64,000 nt of DNA from Streptomyces sp. NBC_00683 (GTDB taxonomy: Bacteria > Actinomycetota > Actinomycetes > Streptomycetales > Streptomycetaceae), in contig NZ_CP109013.1 of the NCBI RefSeq assembly GCF_036226745.1, forward strand, positions 1,116,001 to 1,180,000, read 5' to 3'. The notes beneath the pieces were generated by a model. The model searched no databases. It saw only the letters and a program-made list of their open reading frames with translations, and was not told where the DNA came from. The translations under genes were made by a program, and so were the position numbers. Positions 1-9,286 of this stretch are shown here, piece by piece; within the stretch, counting starts at the first letter, position 1; the number at the start of each line of letters is the position of its first letter.

Positions 1-852
1 GATGTCGCGGTGGTCGTCGTGGGCACCACCGAGGAGAGCGAGTCGGAGGGCCACGACCGTGAGGGGCTCAGCCTGCCGGACGGCCAGGACGAGCTCGTCC
101 GGGCGGTCGTGCGGGCCAACCCGCGCACGGTGGTGATCGTGAACTCCGGCGGCCCGGTGGCCCTGCCGTGGCACACCCTGGTCCCCTCCCTGCTGCTGGC
201 CTGGTTCCCCGGCCAGGAGGCCGGCCACGGGCTCGCGGACGTCCTGTTCGGCCGCACCGAGCCGGGTGGCCGGCTGCCGACCACGTGGGGCGCCGCCCAG
301 GAGGACGTCCCGGTGCTCGTGACCTGCCCGGACGCGGGGGTCCTGCGCTACGGGGAGGGACCGGACATCGGTCACCGCGCCTGGCTGCGCTCGGGTGCGG
401 CGCCGGCCTACTGGTTCGGGCACGGACTGGGCTACACGCAGTGGGAGTACGAGGAGTTGTCGCCGCCGGGAGCGGTGAGGGCCGGGGAGGCCTTCGACGT
501 ACAGGTACGGCTGCGCAACACGGGAAGTCGGCGCGGGCGTGAGGTCGTTCAGGTCTACCTGGCCCGCCCCGCCGCCGGGTCGGAGCGGCCGGTGCGCAAG
601 CTGATCGGTTACGCGGCGGTCGAGGCGGACCCGGGGCAGAGCGCCGTGGCGACGGTCCGGGTCGCGGGCCGGGCGGCGGCCCACTGGTCGACGGTCCGGT
701 CGCGGTGGGAGACGGATCCCGGCGAAGTCCGGCTGCTGGCCGGGCGGTCGGCCGGGGACCTGCCGCTGGAGGCGGGGCTCGCGCTGGGCGAGCCCTTGTC
801 CGAGCAGGGATCCACCGAGAAGGGAGAGCGCTCTCCTCAACTGCTCCACTGA
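1..852 (+). CDS. Glycoside hydrolase family 3 beta-glucosidase, C-terminal part (5' end outside window)
   Basis: The frame is open from base 1, so this is the last 283 codons of a longer gene. The visible part begins in the GH3 C-terminal alpha/beta sandwich (VVVVGTTEESESEG, then EGHDREGLSLP and QDELV). It continues with LLAWFPGQEAGHGLADVLFG and PGGRLPTTW, which are typical of GH3 beta-glucosidases. From about residue 130 a fibronectin type III-like C-terminal domain follows (YWFGHGLGYTQWEY, then VQVRLRNTGSRRGREVVQVYL). The catalytic N-terminal barrel lies outside the window, so linkage specificity cannot be judged. The gene ends 16 bases before a LacI-type regulator whose predicted operator overlaps its 3' end, so the two probably belong to one sugar-responsive locus. 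Confidence 0.9.
   Translation, partial: DVAVVVVGTTEESESEGHDREGLSLPDGQDELVRAVVRANPRTVVIVNSGGPVALPWHTLVPSLLLAWFPGQEAGHGLADVLFGRTEPGGRLPTTWGAAQEDVPVLVTCPDAGVLRYGEGPDIGHRAWLRSGAAPAYWFGHGLGYTQWEYEELSPPGAVRAGEAFDVQVRLRNTGSRRGREVVQVYLARPAAGSERPVRKLIGYAAVEADPGQSAVATVRVAGRAAAHWSTVRSRWETDPGEVRLLAGRSAGDLPLEAGLALGEPLSEQGSTEKGERSPQLLH
823..836. promoter_or_regulatory. Palindromic operator, core GAGAGCGCTCTC (copy 1)
   Basis: GGAGAGCGCTCTCC is a perfect 14-base palindrome inside the end of the GH3 gene, 32 bases before the LacI-type start codon. The same core recurs at 11089, 12391 and 14053, each time upstream of a gene. A palindrome with a central CG step is the usual type of LacI-family operator; the known CebR box has the related core GGGAGCGCTCCC. 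The position over the -35 region suggests autoregulation of the downstream regulator. Confidence 0.7.
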
Positions 853-855
853 TGC

Positions 856-862
856 TATAAAT
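856..862 (+). promoter_or_regulatory. -10 element of a probable leaderless promoter for the LacI-type gene
   Basis: TATAAAT lies 7 bases before the ATG at 869. Transcription would therefore start at or next to the start codon, and no ribosome binding site is visible, so a leaderless mRNA is likely. The palindrome at 823-836 would cover the -35 region. Confidence 0.5.
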
Positions 863-868
863 GCGCTC

Positions 869-1948
869 ATGACGGATGACCAGCGCACGGCCGGAGCGGC
901 ACCCACCCTGGAGGACGTGGCGAGGGCGGCCGGCGTTTCGCGCGCGACCGTCTCGCGGGTCATCAACGGGGTGCGCAATGTCGACCCCGCCATCCAGGAG
1001 GCCGTGCGTCAGGCCGTCTCCGTCACGGGCTACGCGCCCAACCGCGCGGCCCGCTCCCTGGTCACGCGGCGGGCGGACGCCATCGTCCTGGTCGTGTCGG
1101 GCGCGGGCGTCGAGACGGACGAGGGAGACGGAGCGGGGGCGTCCGAGGGGGGCTCCTTCACCGCCCGGGTATTCGCCGACCCGTTCTTCGGCCGGGTCGT
1201 GACAGGAGTCGTCAACTACCTGCGACCGCGCGGGATGCACCCGGTCCTGATGTTCGCCGAGACCCCGCGGGCCCGGGACGAGGTGGTGTCCTACCTGCGG
1301 CAGGGCAGCGCCGACGGGGCGCTGATCGTGTCGACCCACGCCGAGGACCCGTTGCCGGGGCTGATCACGGACGCGGGACTGCCCGCGGTGCTGTACGCGC
1401 GTCCCGCCCGGCCGGTACGGATCAGCTACGTCGATCTGGCCAACCGGGAGGGTGCCGGGCTCGCCGCCGAACATCTGCTGGCACGCGGCTGCCGTCGGAT
1501 CGCCACGATCACCGGCCCGCTGGACGTGCCCGCCGGGCAGGAGCGCCTGGCCGGTTTCCGGGACACGATGGCGCGGCGCGGACACCCGTACATCCCGATC
1601 GCCGAGGGGCAGTTCACCCAGGAGAGCGGCGAGGCCGCGATGGAGCGGCTGCTGACGGAACACCCCGACCTGGACGGGGTGTTCGCGGGGAACGACCTGA
1701 TGGCCATGGGCGCCTGCCACGTCCTGCGGGAGCACGGCAGGCGGGTTCCCTCGGACGTGGCCGTGATCGGCTTCGACGACAGCAGCGCGGCCTCCGCCTG
1801 CCGGCCGCCGCTCACGACGGTGCGGCAGCCGGTGGAGGACATGGCGGCGGAGATGGCGCGACTGCTGCTGGACCGCCTCACGTCACCGGACAGCCCTGCG
1901 ACATCGGTGATCCACGAACCGGCCCTCGTGGTGCGGGATTCCGCCTGA
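869..1948 (+). CDS. LacI family transcriptional regulator
   Basis: A 359-residue sugar-responsive repressor. The N-terminal helix-turn-helix is clear (TLEDVARAAGVSRATVSRVI, residues about 12-31), followed by the hinge helix (NRAARSLVTRR). The rest is the periplasmic-binding-protein-like effector domain, including LDGVFAGNDLMAMGA and the C-terminal DVAVIGFDDS and PLTTVRQP segments. An insertion near residues 82-98 rich in G, E and D is slightly unusual. A palindrome just upstream and three more copies before secreted-enzyme genes at 11053, 12259 and 13990 make this protein the obvious candidate for binding all four. The effector is unknown; a beta-glucan oligosaccharide is plausible from the neighbours. 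Confidence 0.93.
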   Translation: MTDDQRTAGAAPTLEDVARAAGVSRATVSRVINGVRNVDPAIQEAVRQAVSVTGYAPNRAARSLVTRRADAIVLVVSGAGVETDEGDGAGASEGGSFTARVFADPFFGRVVTGVVNYLRPRGMHPVLMFAETPRARDEVVSYLRQGSADGALIVSTHAEDPLPGLITDAGLPAVLYARPARPVRISYVDLANREGAGLAAEHLLARGCRRIATITGPLDVPAGQERLAGFRDTMARRGHPYIPIAEGQFTQESGEAAMERLLTEHPDLDGVFAGNDLMAMGACHVLREHGRRVPSDVAVIGFDDSSAASACRPPLTTVRQPVEDMAAEMARLLLDRLTSPDSPATSVIHEPALVVRDSA

Positions 1949-2084
1949 CGCTCCGGCCGGGCCTCCGGTGAGGTCCTGGCCGACGGTCCGGCGGTAGGGG
2001 TAGGGAGTGTGCGCGGCGTCGCCCGGAAGGGCTTACCATCCTGTGCCCTGACAGATCGCCGACTCGCGAGGAGCATCAGTACTC

Positions 2085-2399
2085 ATGCGCATGACCCGTC
2101 TCACCACCGCCGTCCTGGCCACCGCACTCGGCTTCACCGGTGCGCTCGTCACCGGCTCGAGCGCCGGCGCCTCGGCCCAGCTCGGATGCCAGTACAAGGT
2201 CGTGTGGCCGACCGCCGGGGTGTACGAGAACCCGAACCCGAACAGTGTGGTCGTCAAGACCAAGCACGCGGGTGACATAGTCGGCGCCTCGACCTGTGAG
2301 GGCGCGGGCTACAACGAGTACAGCTACGCGATGGTCACCACCGACGCGGCGGCCGACGGCCGGGGCTGGATGCGCGTGGAGGCGCTCGTCCAGATCTGA
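2085..2399 (+). CDS. Small secreted SH3-like protein
   Basis: A 104-residue protein with a Sec signal peptide (MRMTRLTTAVLATALGFTGA then an AGASA-type cleavage site near residue 30). The mature part of about 73 residues contains two cysteines and reads like a bacterial SH3 domain (VYENPNPNSVVVKTKHAGDI, then GRGWMRVEALVQI). Many Streptomyces encode such small exported SH3-like proteins of unknown function. GAGGAGC stands about 12 bases upstream. A second in-frame ATG at 2091 is an alternative start. The gene is monocistronic and convergent with the ROK gene. Confidence 0.75.
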   Translation: MRMTRLTTAVLATALGFTGALVTGSSAGASAQLGCQYKVVWPTAGVYENPNPNSVVVKTKHAGDIVGASTCEGAGYNEYSYAMVTTDAAADGRGWMRVEALVQI

Positions 2400-2422
2400 C
2401 GCCTTTCGCGGACTCCTCGCAC

Positions 2423-2464
2423 GTCGGGGGTAGTGCCCGGGGCGGACCCGGGTACGCCCCCGAC
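2423..2464. terminator. Hairpin between convergent genes
   Basis: GTCGGGGG at 2423-2430 pairs with CCCCCGAC at 2457-2464. Two CCCGGG hexamers inside (2436-2441 and 2447-2452) can pair as an inner stem. It lies 24 bases after the SH3-like gene and 92 bases after the ROK gene end, so it can terminate from both sides. Confidence 0.5.
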
Positions 2465-2555
2465 GGACCGGGTGTCCCGCCGGGAACGAAGGGCCCCGGA
2501 CCGCCCCGGCGTCGCGGCGTGACCGTGCGCCGCCCCGGCCGCCGGGCGGTCCGGC

Positions 2556-3893
2556 TCAGCCCGCCGGAGTACGGCTGCGCAGGGCCGTCGCGGCTGTCCG
2601 GGCCGGACCGGGCGCGTTGTTCGGATCCTGAGCCGTCGCGGGCCGGCTGCCGCCGCGGGCCAGGAAGTCGGACAGGGGCAGGGTCGCGGCGCCCACCGTA
2701 ACCGCGTCCGGACCGAGGTGGCCCATCTCGATCGTGGTGCGTGCCGCCGCGTGCTTCAGCGCGTAGTCCTGGGCGTACCGCCGGATGTCCGGGAGCAGAT
2801 GAGGGCCGATCAGCAGCCCGGCCCAGCCGCCCAGCAGGATCCGGTCGGGCAGGAACAGGTTGACCAGGTCGGCCAGGGCGGCGCCCAGGTACTCGGCCGT
2901 CTCGTCCAGGATGGCGACCGCCACCGGGTCCGGGGCGGTGCGGCCCGGTCCCGGGTAGGCGGCGGCGAGGAGTGCGGCCAGGGCGGCCTCGTCGTCGGTG
3001 TCCGCGGGCAGCGGGCCGCCGGCCTCGTGCCAGCGCTCGCGCATGGCCTCCGCACCGGCGTACGCCTCCAGGCAGCCGATCGAGCCGCAGCGGCAGCGGC
3101 GGCCCCGCACCTGCACGGTGGTGTGGCCCCACTCCAGGGCGGCGTTCGACAGGTCCTCGTCGAGGATCTCTCCTCTGTTGACGCTGGCGCCCACGCCTGA
3201 GCCGATGAGCGCGATGGCCGCGACCTCGGCGCCCCGGCCGCCGCCGAACCACATTTCGGCCTGCCCCAGCGTCTTGGCGCCGTTCTCGATGAAGAACGGC
3301 ACCTCCGGTGGTACGTCGACGGCCTCGCGGAGCATCCGTTCGAAGGGGACCGCGCTCCAGCCGATGGTCTGCCCGTGCACGACCGCGCCCCGGCCGTCGG
3401 CCGCTCCGGACGCCTCGCGTTCGACGATGCCCGGCACCCCGATGCCGATCCCGAGCAGCCGGCCCGGGTCGGCACCCGCGTCGCGCAGGACATCGGCCAC
3501 CCCGGTGCGGACGTGCCTGACGATGCGGTCGACGTCGTAGCCGTGCTGGGCGAGCAGGCGTTCGGTGCGGGCCAGTTCCGTGAGCGACAGGTCGAAGAGC
3601 TCGACGCGGACCCGGGTCTCACCGATGTCGATGCCCACGAACAGGCCGCCACCGGGGGCGACCCGCAGCAGGGTACGGGGACGCCCTCCGTCGGAATCAA
3701 CGATTCCGGCCTCCTCCAGGAGACCCTCCGCGGCCAGCTCGGCGACCACGTTGCTGATGGAGCCCGAACTCAGCCCCGTCGCGGGGCCGAGCTCCTGACG
3801 GCTCAGCGGGCCGTCGAAATACAACCGTTGCAATACCCTCGCCCGATTGCCCCTTCGCAGGTCACGCACGGTCCGTCTGCTGCGCTCAGCCAT
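2556..3893 (-). CDS. ROK family transcriptional repressor
   Basis: A 445-residue ROK protein (repressor, ORF, kinase). The N-terminal winged helix is visible (LSRQELGPATGLSSGSISNV, residues about 29-48, then GRPRTLLRV). The sugar-kinase fold begins at about 82 (GGGLFVGIDIGETRVRVELF). The ROK zinc-binding cysteine cluster is present (GRRCRCGSIGCLEAY). The HTH extension marks it as a regulator and not a simple glucokinase. It is divergent from an ABC sugar importer with a GH1 glucosidase, 143 bases away, so it most likely represses that operon and responds to the imported sugar or its phosphate. The start is ATG at 3893. Confidence 0.92.
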   Translation of the reverse strand: MAERSRRTVRDLRRGNRARVLQRLYFDGPLSRQELGPATGLSSGSISNVVAELAAEGLLEEAGIVDSDGGRPRTLLRVAPGGGLFVGIDIGETRVRVELFDLSLTELARTERLLAQHGYDVDRIVRHVRTGVADVLRDAGADPGRLLGIGIGVPGIVEREASGAADGRGAVVHGQTIGWSAVPFERMLREAVDVPPEVPFFIENGAKTLGQAEMWFGGGRGAEVAAIALIGSGVGASVNRGEILDEDLSNAALEWGHTTVQVRGRRCRCGSIGCLEAYAGAEAMRERWHEAGGPLPADTDDEAALAALLAAAYPGPGRTAPDPVAVAILDETAEYLGAALADLVNLFLPDRILLGGWAGLLIGPHLLPDIRRYAQDYALKHAAARTTIEMGHLGPDAVTVGAATLPLSDFLARGGSRPATAQDPNNAPGPARTAATALRSRTPAG

Positions 3894-3934
3894 GTTGCTC
3901 CCTTCGTTCCGGAAACATACCCCGCCCGCACCCC

Positions 3935-3983
3935 TTGACGCACACTTCCTTCACCTCTTAAATCACGTCATAAATTAAGTGAT
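3935..3983 (+). promoter_or_regulatory. Promoter and overlapping inverted repeats before the ABC sugar operon
   Basis: TTGACG (3935-3940) and TTAAAT (3958-3963) are separated by 17 bases and form a good vegetative-type promoter. Two nested inverted repeats cover the -10 region: CTTAA (3957-3961) with TTAAG (3975-3979), and ATCAC (3962-3966) with GTGAT (3979-3983). This AT-rich patch stands out in GC-rich surroundings and is the probable binding site of the divergent ROK repressor. Confidence 0.55.
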
Positions 3984-4036
3984 GGACGGCCGTTCGGGTC
4001 CCGAACGATGCCATCCCCGGAAAGGGGCCACCTTTC

Positions 4037-5350
4037 ATGCGTCACCTCAGAGCCGCAGCAGCTGTCACCCTCGCCATGTCCGTCGCGGCCGGAGCCACCG
4101 GCTGCGGAGGCGGCACGTCGTCGTCCGGCGGCAGCAACGAGTCACCCAAGACCCTCACGTACTGGGCGTCCAACCAGGGCCCGAGCATCGAGGCCGACAA
4201 GAAGATCCTCACTCCCGAGCTGAAGAAGTTCGAGAAGGAGACCGGGATCAAGGTGAAGCTGGAGGTCGTCCCCTGGGCCGACCTGCTGAACCGGATCCTC
4301 GCCGCCACCACGTCCGGTCAGGGCCCCGACGTGCTGAACATCGGCAACACCTGGTCGGCCTCGCTCCAGGCCTCCGGAGCGCTGCTCCCGTGGGACGACA
4401 AGAACTTCGAGGCGATCGGCGGCCGTGACCGCTTCATCGACTCCGCCGTCGCGTCGGCCGGCAAGGAGGGCGAGCCGCCCGCCGCGGTGCCGCTGTACTC
4501 GCTGGCGTACGCGCTCTACTACAACAAGGCGATGTTCGCCGAGGCCGGCATCACCGCGCCGCCCACCACCTGGGACGAACTGGTCGCCACCGGCAAGAAG
4601 CTGTCGAAGGACGGCAAGTGGGGGCTGGGCGCCGAGGGTGCGAACCTCTCGAACAACATCCACCAGGCCTTCGTTCTCGGCCAGCAGCACGGAGCCGACT
4701 TCTTCGACGCGTCCGGCAAGGCGACCTTCACCTCCGACGGTGCGGTCGCCGCCGTGAAGCAGTACATCGACCTGATGGCCAAGGACAAGATCATCGCCCC
4801 GGGCAACGCGGAGTACGCCCAGAACCAGTCACTCACGGACTTCGCCAAGGGCAAGACGGCGATGGTGCTGTGGCAGGCCGCCGCGACCACCTTCGCCGCC
4901 CAGGGCATGAAGCCCGAGGACTGGGGTGTCGCCCCCGTCCCCGTGGAGTCGGGCGTCCCCGGCACGGGCAAGAACACCAACTCGATGGTCGCCGGCATCA
5001 ACATGGCCGTGTTCAAGAACTCCAAGAACATCGACGGCGCCAAGAAGTTCGTGAAGTTCATGACGAGCGACGAGGAGCAGAAGCTCCTCAACAAGACCTA
5101 CGGCGCGATTCCCCCGGTCAAGGCGGCCCAGGCCGACGCGGCGTTCTCGGCCCCCGACCTGAAGGTCCTGCGCGACACGCTCGCCACGAGCGCCGCGCCG
5201 CTCCCCCAGGTCCCCAACGAGTCGCAGTTCGAGACCGCCGTGGGTACGGCGATCAAGGAGCTGTGGGCCGAGGCCGCAGCGGGCAAGCCGATCACCACCG
5301 AGACCGTCAAGGCGCGCCTGGACAAGGCCCAGCAGACGATGCAGCAGTGA
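4037..5350 (+). CDS. ABC sugar transporter, extracellular solute-binding lipoprotein
   Basis: A 437-residue family 1 solute-binding protein. The N-terminus carries a lipoprotein signal with the lipobox around Cys23 (GATGCGGG), so it is anchored on the outer face of the membrane. Typical segments follow: TLTYWASNQGPSIEADKKIL, VPWADLLNRILAATTSGQGP, DVLNIGNTWSASLQ, and the C-terminal KKFVKFMTSDEEQKLLN. It captures a sugar for the two permeases encoded next. A GH1 beta-glucosidase in the same operon points to a beta-glucoside such as cellobiose, gentiobiose or laminaribiose (inference). An AAAGGGG ribosome binding site precedes the ATG. Confidence 0.92.
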   Translation: MRHLRAAAAVTLAMSVAAGATGCGGGTSSSGGSNESPKTLTYWASNQGPSIEADKKILTPELKKFEKETGIKVKLEVVPWADLLNRILAATTSGQGPDVLNIGNTWSASLQASGALLPWDDKNFEAIGGRDRFIDSAVASAGKEGEPPAAVPLYSLAYALYYNKAMFAEAGITAPPTTWDELVATGKKLSKDGKWGLGAEGANLSNNIHQAFVLGQQHGADFFDASGKATFTSDGAVAAVKQYIDLMAKDKIIAPGNAEYAQNQSLTDFAKGKTAMVLWQAAATTFAAQGMKPEDWGVAPVPVESGVPGTGKNTNSMVAGINMAVFKNSKNIDGAKKFVKFMTSDEEQKLLNKTYGAIPPVKAAQADAAFSAPDLKVLRDTLATSAAPLPQVPNESQFETAVGTAIKELWAEAAAGKPITTETVKARLDKAQQTMQQ

Positions 5351-5360
5351 GGCACTCTTC

Positions 5361-6368
5361 ATGACCGCCGTGACCACCGATCCCCAGGTCGACAAGTCGG
5401 ACAGGGTGACGAGCACGGGCACCGGGGATGCGCGCAGGAGACTGCCGCGCATCCCCGACCGGATCCGCCGCGGCGGACTGCCCTATCTCCTCCTGCTCCC
5501 CGCCGTCCTGCTGGAACTCCTGATCCACATCATCCCGATGGCCATCGGGATGATGATGAGCTTCCGCCAGTTCACGCAGTTCTACATCAACAACTGGGCC
5601 GGGGCGCCCTGGACCGGACTCGACAACTACAGCATCGCCGTCGACTTCAACGCCCCGATCGGCGAGGCACTGCTCCACTCGTTCCTCGTCACCTGTGTCT
5701 TCACCTTCTTCGCCGTCGGTCTGGCCTGGCTGTTCGGAATCGCCGCAGCGATCATGCTGCAGGAGAACTTCCGGGGCCGGGGCTTCCTGCGGGCGGTGTT
5801 CCTCGTCCCGTACGCCCTGCCGGTCTACGCGGCCGTCATCACGTGGGCCTTCATGTTCCAGCGGGACAACGGGCTGGTGAACCACGTACTCCATGACCAG
5901 CTCGGGCTGACGGACGCGCCGTCGTTCTGGCTGATCGGCGACAACAGCATCTACGCGCTGATCATCGTCTCGGTCTGGAAGGGCTGGCCGTTCGCCTTCC
6001 TCATGCTGATGGCCGGGCTGCAGAACATCCCGCGCGAGCTGTACGAGGCCGCCTCGATCGACGGCGCCGGCATCTGGCAGCAGATCCGCAAGATCACGCT
6101 GCCCTCGCTGCGGCCCGTCAACCAGGTCCTGGTGCTCGTCCTGTTCCTGTGGACGTTCAACGACTTCAACACGCCGTACGTGCTGTTCGGGAAATCGGCG
6201 CCGGAGAACGCCGACCTGATCTCGATCCACATCTACCAGTCGTCGTTCGTCACCTGGAACTTCGGCAGCGGCTCGGCGATGTCCGTCCTGCTGCTCCTCT
6301 TCCTGCTGGTCGTCACGGCCGTCTACCTGTTCTTCACCTCACGCGGAAGGAAGGGCTCCCATGGCTAG
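5361..6368 (+). CDS. ABC sugar transporter permease (MalF/CebF type)
   Basis: A 335-residue membrane protein with six or more hydrophobic segments, from GGLPYLLLLPAVLLELLIHI to VLLLLFLLVVTAVYLFF. The cytoplasmic EAA loop that contacts the ATPase is present (YEAASIDGAGIWQQIRKITL, then PSLRP). It starts 10 bases after the binding-protein stop and overlaps the second permease by 8 bases. The operon has no ATPase gene. In Streptomyces the shared ATPase MsiK energises many importers of this class, and the same is likely here. Confidence 0.92.
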   Translation: MTAVTTDPQVDKSDRVTSTGTGDARRRLPRIPDRIRRGGLPYLLLLPAVLLELLIHIIPMAIGMMMSFRQFTQFYINNWAGAPWTGLDNYSIAVDFNAPIGEALLHSFLVTCVFTFFAVGLAWLFGIAAAIMLQENFRGRGFLRAVFLVPYALPVYAAVITWAFMFQRDNGLVNHVLHDQLGLTDAPSFWLIGDNSIYALIIVSVWKGWPFAFLMLMAGLQNIPRELYEAASIDGAGIWQQIRKITLPSLRPVNQVLVLVLFLWTFNDFNTPYVLFGKSAPENADLISIHIYQSSFVTWNFGSGSAMSVLLLLFLLVVTAVYLFFTSRGRKGSHG

Positions 6369-7224
6369 CCACGCCCGGTCCCCCATGGCCGCACCGCAGT
6401 CCTTCCTCTGGACCCGCCGCATCGTCCTGACCCTGCTCGCGGGCTTCGTCCTGCTGCCGGTGTACGTCATGGTCAGCAGCTCGCTGAAACCGCTCCAGGA
6501 CGTGTCGGGGAAGTTCCAGTGGATCCCGTCCGAGCTGACCGTCCAGCCGTACTTCGACATCTGGGAAACCGTCCCGCTCGCCAAGTACTTCGTGAACTCG
6601 CTGATCGTCGCCACTTCCGCGACGGTGCTCTCGGTGACCATCGCGGTGTTCTCGGCGTACGCGGTGAGCCGCTACAACTTCCGCGGCAAGCGGGTCTTCA
6701 CCGTCACGGTGCTCTCCACGCAGATGTTCCCGGGGATCCTCTTCCTGCTGCCCCTGTTCCTGATCTTCGTCAACATCGGCAACAGCACCGGCCTCGCCCT
6801 GTACGGCTCGCGCGGCGGGCTGATCCTCACGTACCTGACGTTCTCGCTCCCCTTCTCCATCTGGATGCTGATCGGCTACTTCGACTCCATCCCGAGGGAC
6901 CTGGACGAGGCGGCCCTGGTGGACGGCTGCGGCCCGATCAGGGCCCTGTTCCAGGTCGTCGTGCCGGCCGCGGTGCCGGGGATCGTCGCGGTGTCCGTGT
7001 ACTCGTTCATGACGGCCTGGGGCGAGGTGCTCTTCGCCTCCGTGATGACCAACGACGAAACCCGCACCCTGGCCGTGGGACTCCAGGGGTACGCCACCTT
7101 GAACGACGTCTACTGGAACCAGGTCATGGCGGCATCGCTGGTGGTCAGCGTGCCCATCGTCGCGGGATTCCTGCTCCTGCAGCGCTACCTCGTCGCCGGG
7201 CTCACCGCGGGCGCCGTCAAGTGA
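6361..7224 (+). CDS. ABC sugar transporter permease (MalG/CebG type)
   Basis: A 287-residue partner permease with six predicted membrane segments, starting with [20 protein letters not shown]. The EAA loop reads [20 protein letters not shown] followed by PAAVPG. Together with the preceding permease it forms the heterodimeric channel of the importer. The start overlaps the upstream gene by 8 bases and the stop lies 20 bases before the GH1 start, so the genes are translationally linked. Confidence 0.92.
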   Translation: MASHARSPMAAPQSFLWTRRIVLTLLAGFVLLPVYVMVSSSLKPLQDVSGKFQWIPSELTVQPYFDIWETVPLAKYFVNSLIVATSATVLSVTIAVFSAYAVSRYNFRGKRVFTVTVLSTQMFPGILFLLPLFLIFVNIGNSTGLALYGSRGGLILTYLTFSLPFSIWMLIGYFDSIPRDLDEAALVDGCGPIRALFQVVVPAAVPGIVAVSVYSFMTAWGEVLFASVMTNDETRTLAVGLQGYATLNDVYWNQVMAASLVVSVPIVAGFLLLQRYLVAGLTAGAVK

Positions 7225-7244
7225 CCGATACGGAAAGGCAGTCA

Positions 7245-8603
7245 GTGAACAACCTCAACGCCCTCCCGGCCGATTTCACCTGGGGCGTCGCCACGGCCGC
7301 GTACCAGATCGAGGGAGCCGTGGCCGAGGACGGCCGCTCCCCCTCGATCTGGGACACGTTCTCGCACCTCCCCGGCACCATCGACAACGGTGACACCGGC
7401 GACGTGGCATGCGACCACTACCACCGGGTCCCCGAGGACATCGGCCTGATCAAGCAGCTCGGCGCGGACGCCTACCGCTTCTCGCTCGCCTGGCCCCGGA
7501 TCGTGCCGGGCGGCGACGGACCGGTGAACAAGGCGGGTCTCGACTTCTACGACCGGCTGGTCGACGGTCTCCTGGACGCCGGGATCACCCCGTTCGCCAC
7601 GCTGTACCACTGGGACCTGCCGCAGGCACTGCAGGACCGCGGCGGCTGGACCGTCCGCGAGACCTCCGAGCACTTCGCGGCCTACACCTCCGTCGTCGTC
7701 GAGCGCCTCGGCGACCGGGTGAAGGACTGGGCGACCCTCAACGAGCCGCTCTGCTCCGCGTGGGTCGGCCACCTGGAAGGGAGGATGGCGCCGGGTCTGA
7801 CCGACCTGACGGCCGCCGTCCGCGCCTCGTACCACCTCCACCTCGGCCACGGTCTGGCCGTGCAGGCGATCCGCGCGCAGTCCCCGGACGCCCGCGTCGG
7901 CATCGTCAACAACCTCAGCCCGATCGAGCCGGCGAGCGCCGGCGAGGCCGACCGCGCCGCCGCCGTCCGCGCCGACGGCCACGTCAACCGCTGGTGGCTC
8001 GACCCCATCCACGGCCGCGGCTACCCGCAGGACATGGTCGATCTGTACGGGGTGGAGCTGCCCGTGCGGCCGGGCGATCTGGAGACCATCGCGGCGCCGC
8101 TGGACTGGCTGGGCGTGAACTACTACTTCCGTCAGGTCGTCACCGCCGACGAGCGCGGGCCCGTACCGAACGCCAAGCAGATCTACCTGCCCGGCTCACG
8201 GCACACGCACATGGACTGGGAGGTGCACTCCGACGGGCTGGAGCAGTTGCTGCTGCGCCTCACCGAGGAGTACGGCGCGCAGCGCATCTACGTCACCGAG
8301 AACGGCGCGGCCTATCAGGACGTCGTCCAGGCCGACGGCTCGGTGCACGACCCGGAGCGCACCCAGTACCTCGAGGAGCACCTGGAGGCCTGTGCCCGCG
8401 CCGTGCGCAAGGGCGCACCGCTGGCGGGCTACTTCGCCTGGTCGCTGCTGGACAACTTCGAATGGGCATACGGCTACGACAAGCGCTTCGGCCTGGTCCA
8501 CGTCGACTACGCCACCCAGCGCCGCACGATCAAGAGCAGCGGCCGACGTTACGCGGAGCTGATCCGCGAGGCCTCGGGCGACAGACCCCGCAAGGCGGCC
8601 TGA
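7245..8603 (+). CDS. GH1 beta-glucosidase
   Basis: A 452-residue GH1 enzyme that hydrolyses beta-glucosides, here probably after import because no signal peptide is present. The N-terminal GH1 signature ([15 protein letters not shown], residues 11-25), the acid/base glutamate in TLNEP (Glu167) and the nucleophile in YVTENGAAY (Glu352) are all intact, and [20 protein letters not shown] follows near the end. GGAAAGG at 7232-7238 supports GTG 7245 as the start; GTG 7221, which overlaps the permease stop, is an in-frame alternative. It is the last gene of the importer operon and ends in a strong hairpin. Confidence 0.94.
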   Translation: MNNLNALPADFTWGVATAAYQIEGAVAEDGRSPSIWDTFSHLPGTIDNGDTGDVACDHYHRVPEDIGLIKQLGADAYRFSLAWPRIVPGGDGPVNKAGLDFYDRLVDGLLDAGITPFATLYHWDLPQALQDRGGWTVRETSEHFAAYTSVVVERLGDRVKDWATLNEPLCSAWVGHLEGRMAPGLTDLTAAVRASYHLHLGHGLAVQAIRAQSPDARVGIVNNLSPIEPASAGEADRAAAVRADGHVNRWWLDPIHGRGYPQDMVDLYGVELPVRPGDLETIAAPLDWLGVNYYFRQVVTADERGPVPNAKQIYLPGSRHTHMDWEVHSDGLEQLLLRLTEEYGAQRIYVTENGAAYQDVVQADGSVHDPERTQYLEEHLEACARAVRKGAPLAGYFAWSLLDNFEWAYGYDKRFGLVHVDYATQRRTIKSSGRRYAELIREASGDRPRKAA

Positions 8604-8620
8604 GCCCGGCGCCCGACGAC

Positions 8621-8675
8621 GGCCGGAGCCCCCGGACACGGCATCCACGGATGCCCGTGTCCGGGGGCTCCGGCC
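8621..8675 (+). terminator. Strong hairpin terminator after the GH1 operon
   Basis: A perfect 20-base stem (8621-8640 with 8656-8675) encloses a 15-base loop that can itself fold through GCATC and GATGC. It lies 17 bases after the GH1 stop. No T-run follows, as is common in Streptomyces. Confidence 0.8.
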
Positions 8676-8734
8676 GTTCGGCACACCGTCGGGCAGCAAT
8701 CATGTGGACGGCCCCCGACGCATATGCTCACCGT

Positions 8735-9118
8735 ATGGAGCAGAGTGAAGTCCTCAAGCGAGTGATCGGCATCCTCACGGAGGCGGGCGAGATGCAGCGC
8801 CAGGCCGAGGAGGACACGAACGGGCACGACCCGGACGCGGGCGGAAGCATCGTGACGACCCTCCTCAACGAGACGATGCCCCACATCGCCATTCCCGGGG
8901 ACGCCACCGTCGAGGAGATGGCCCTTCTCGTGGGCAGGGAAGTCGGCGGCGCCGTCGAGCAGCTGGTCGGCGCATTCACCCTGGCCTTCATCGCGCTCGC
9001 ACAGGTCCACGACTCCGGCCAGGGAGAAGTGACGTCCGCCGACGTGCTGCAGGACCTCGCACTGCGCGCCGAGGAGCTGAGCTCCGACGACGAAGACGGC
9101 CCCGAGGACTCCCCCTAG
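8735..9118 (+). CDS. Conserved hypothetical protein, acidic, 127 aa
   Basis: I do not recognise a named family. The 127-residue protein is soluble, mostly helical in character and acidic, with a low-complexity tail (SSDDEDGPEDSP). The middle (ATVEEMALLVGREVGGAVEQ, then LVGAFTLAFIALAQVHDSGQ) contains one hydrophobic helix that may be buried or amphipathic; there is no signal peptide. ATG at 8735 is preceded by a weak ribosome binding site. The gene sits alone between two strong hairpins. Confidence 0.65.
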   Translation: MEQSEVLKRVIGILTEAGEMQRQAEEDTNGHDPDAGGSIVTTLLNETMPHIAIPGDATVEEMALLVGREVGGAVEQLVGAFTLAFIALAQVHDSGQGEVTSADVLQDLALRAEELSSDDEDGPEDSP

Positions 9119-9190
9119 GGCCTCTCGTCCGGATCGTCCCGGGGCCGCAGCGCCCCCGTGCCCGGTCAAGGACAGCGCGTACACGGCAAG

Positions 9191-9232
9191 AGTCCGCGGC
9201 GGGCCACGGATCTCCGTGGCCCGCCGCGGACT
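9191..9232. terminator. Bidirectional hairpin terminator
   Basis: A 20-base perfect inverted repeat (9191-9210 with 9213-9232) lies between the convergent 127-aa gene (stop 9118) and the secreted glycosidase gene (stop 9287). It can end transcription from both sides. Confidence 0.8.
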
Positions 9233-9286
9233 TCCCTGCCGCACCGACAGCGGGGAGAGAGACGGCGCGGCAGGTCCTACGAGCGG

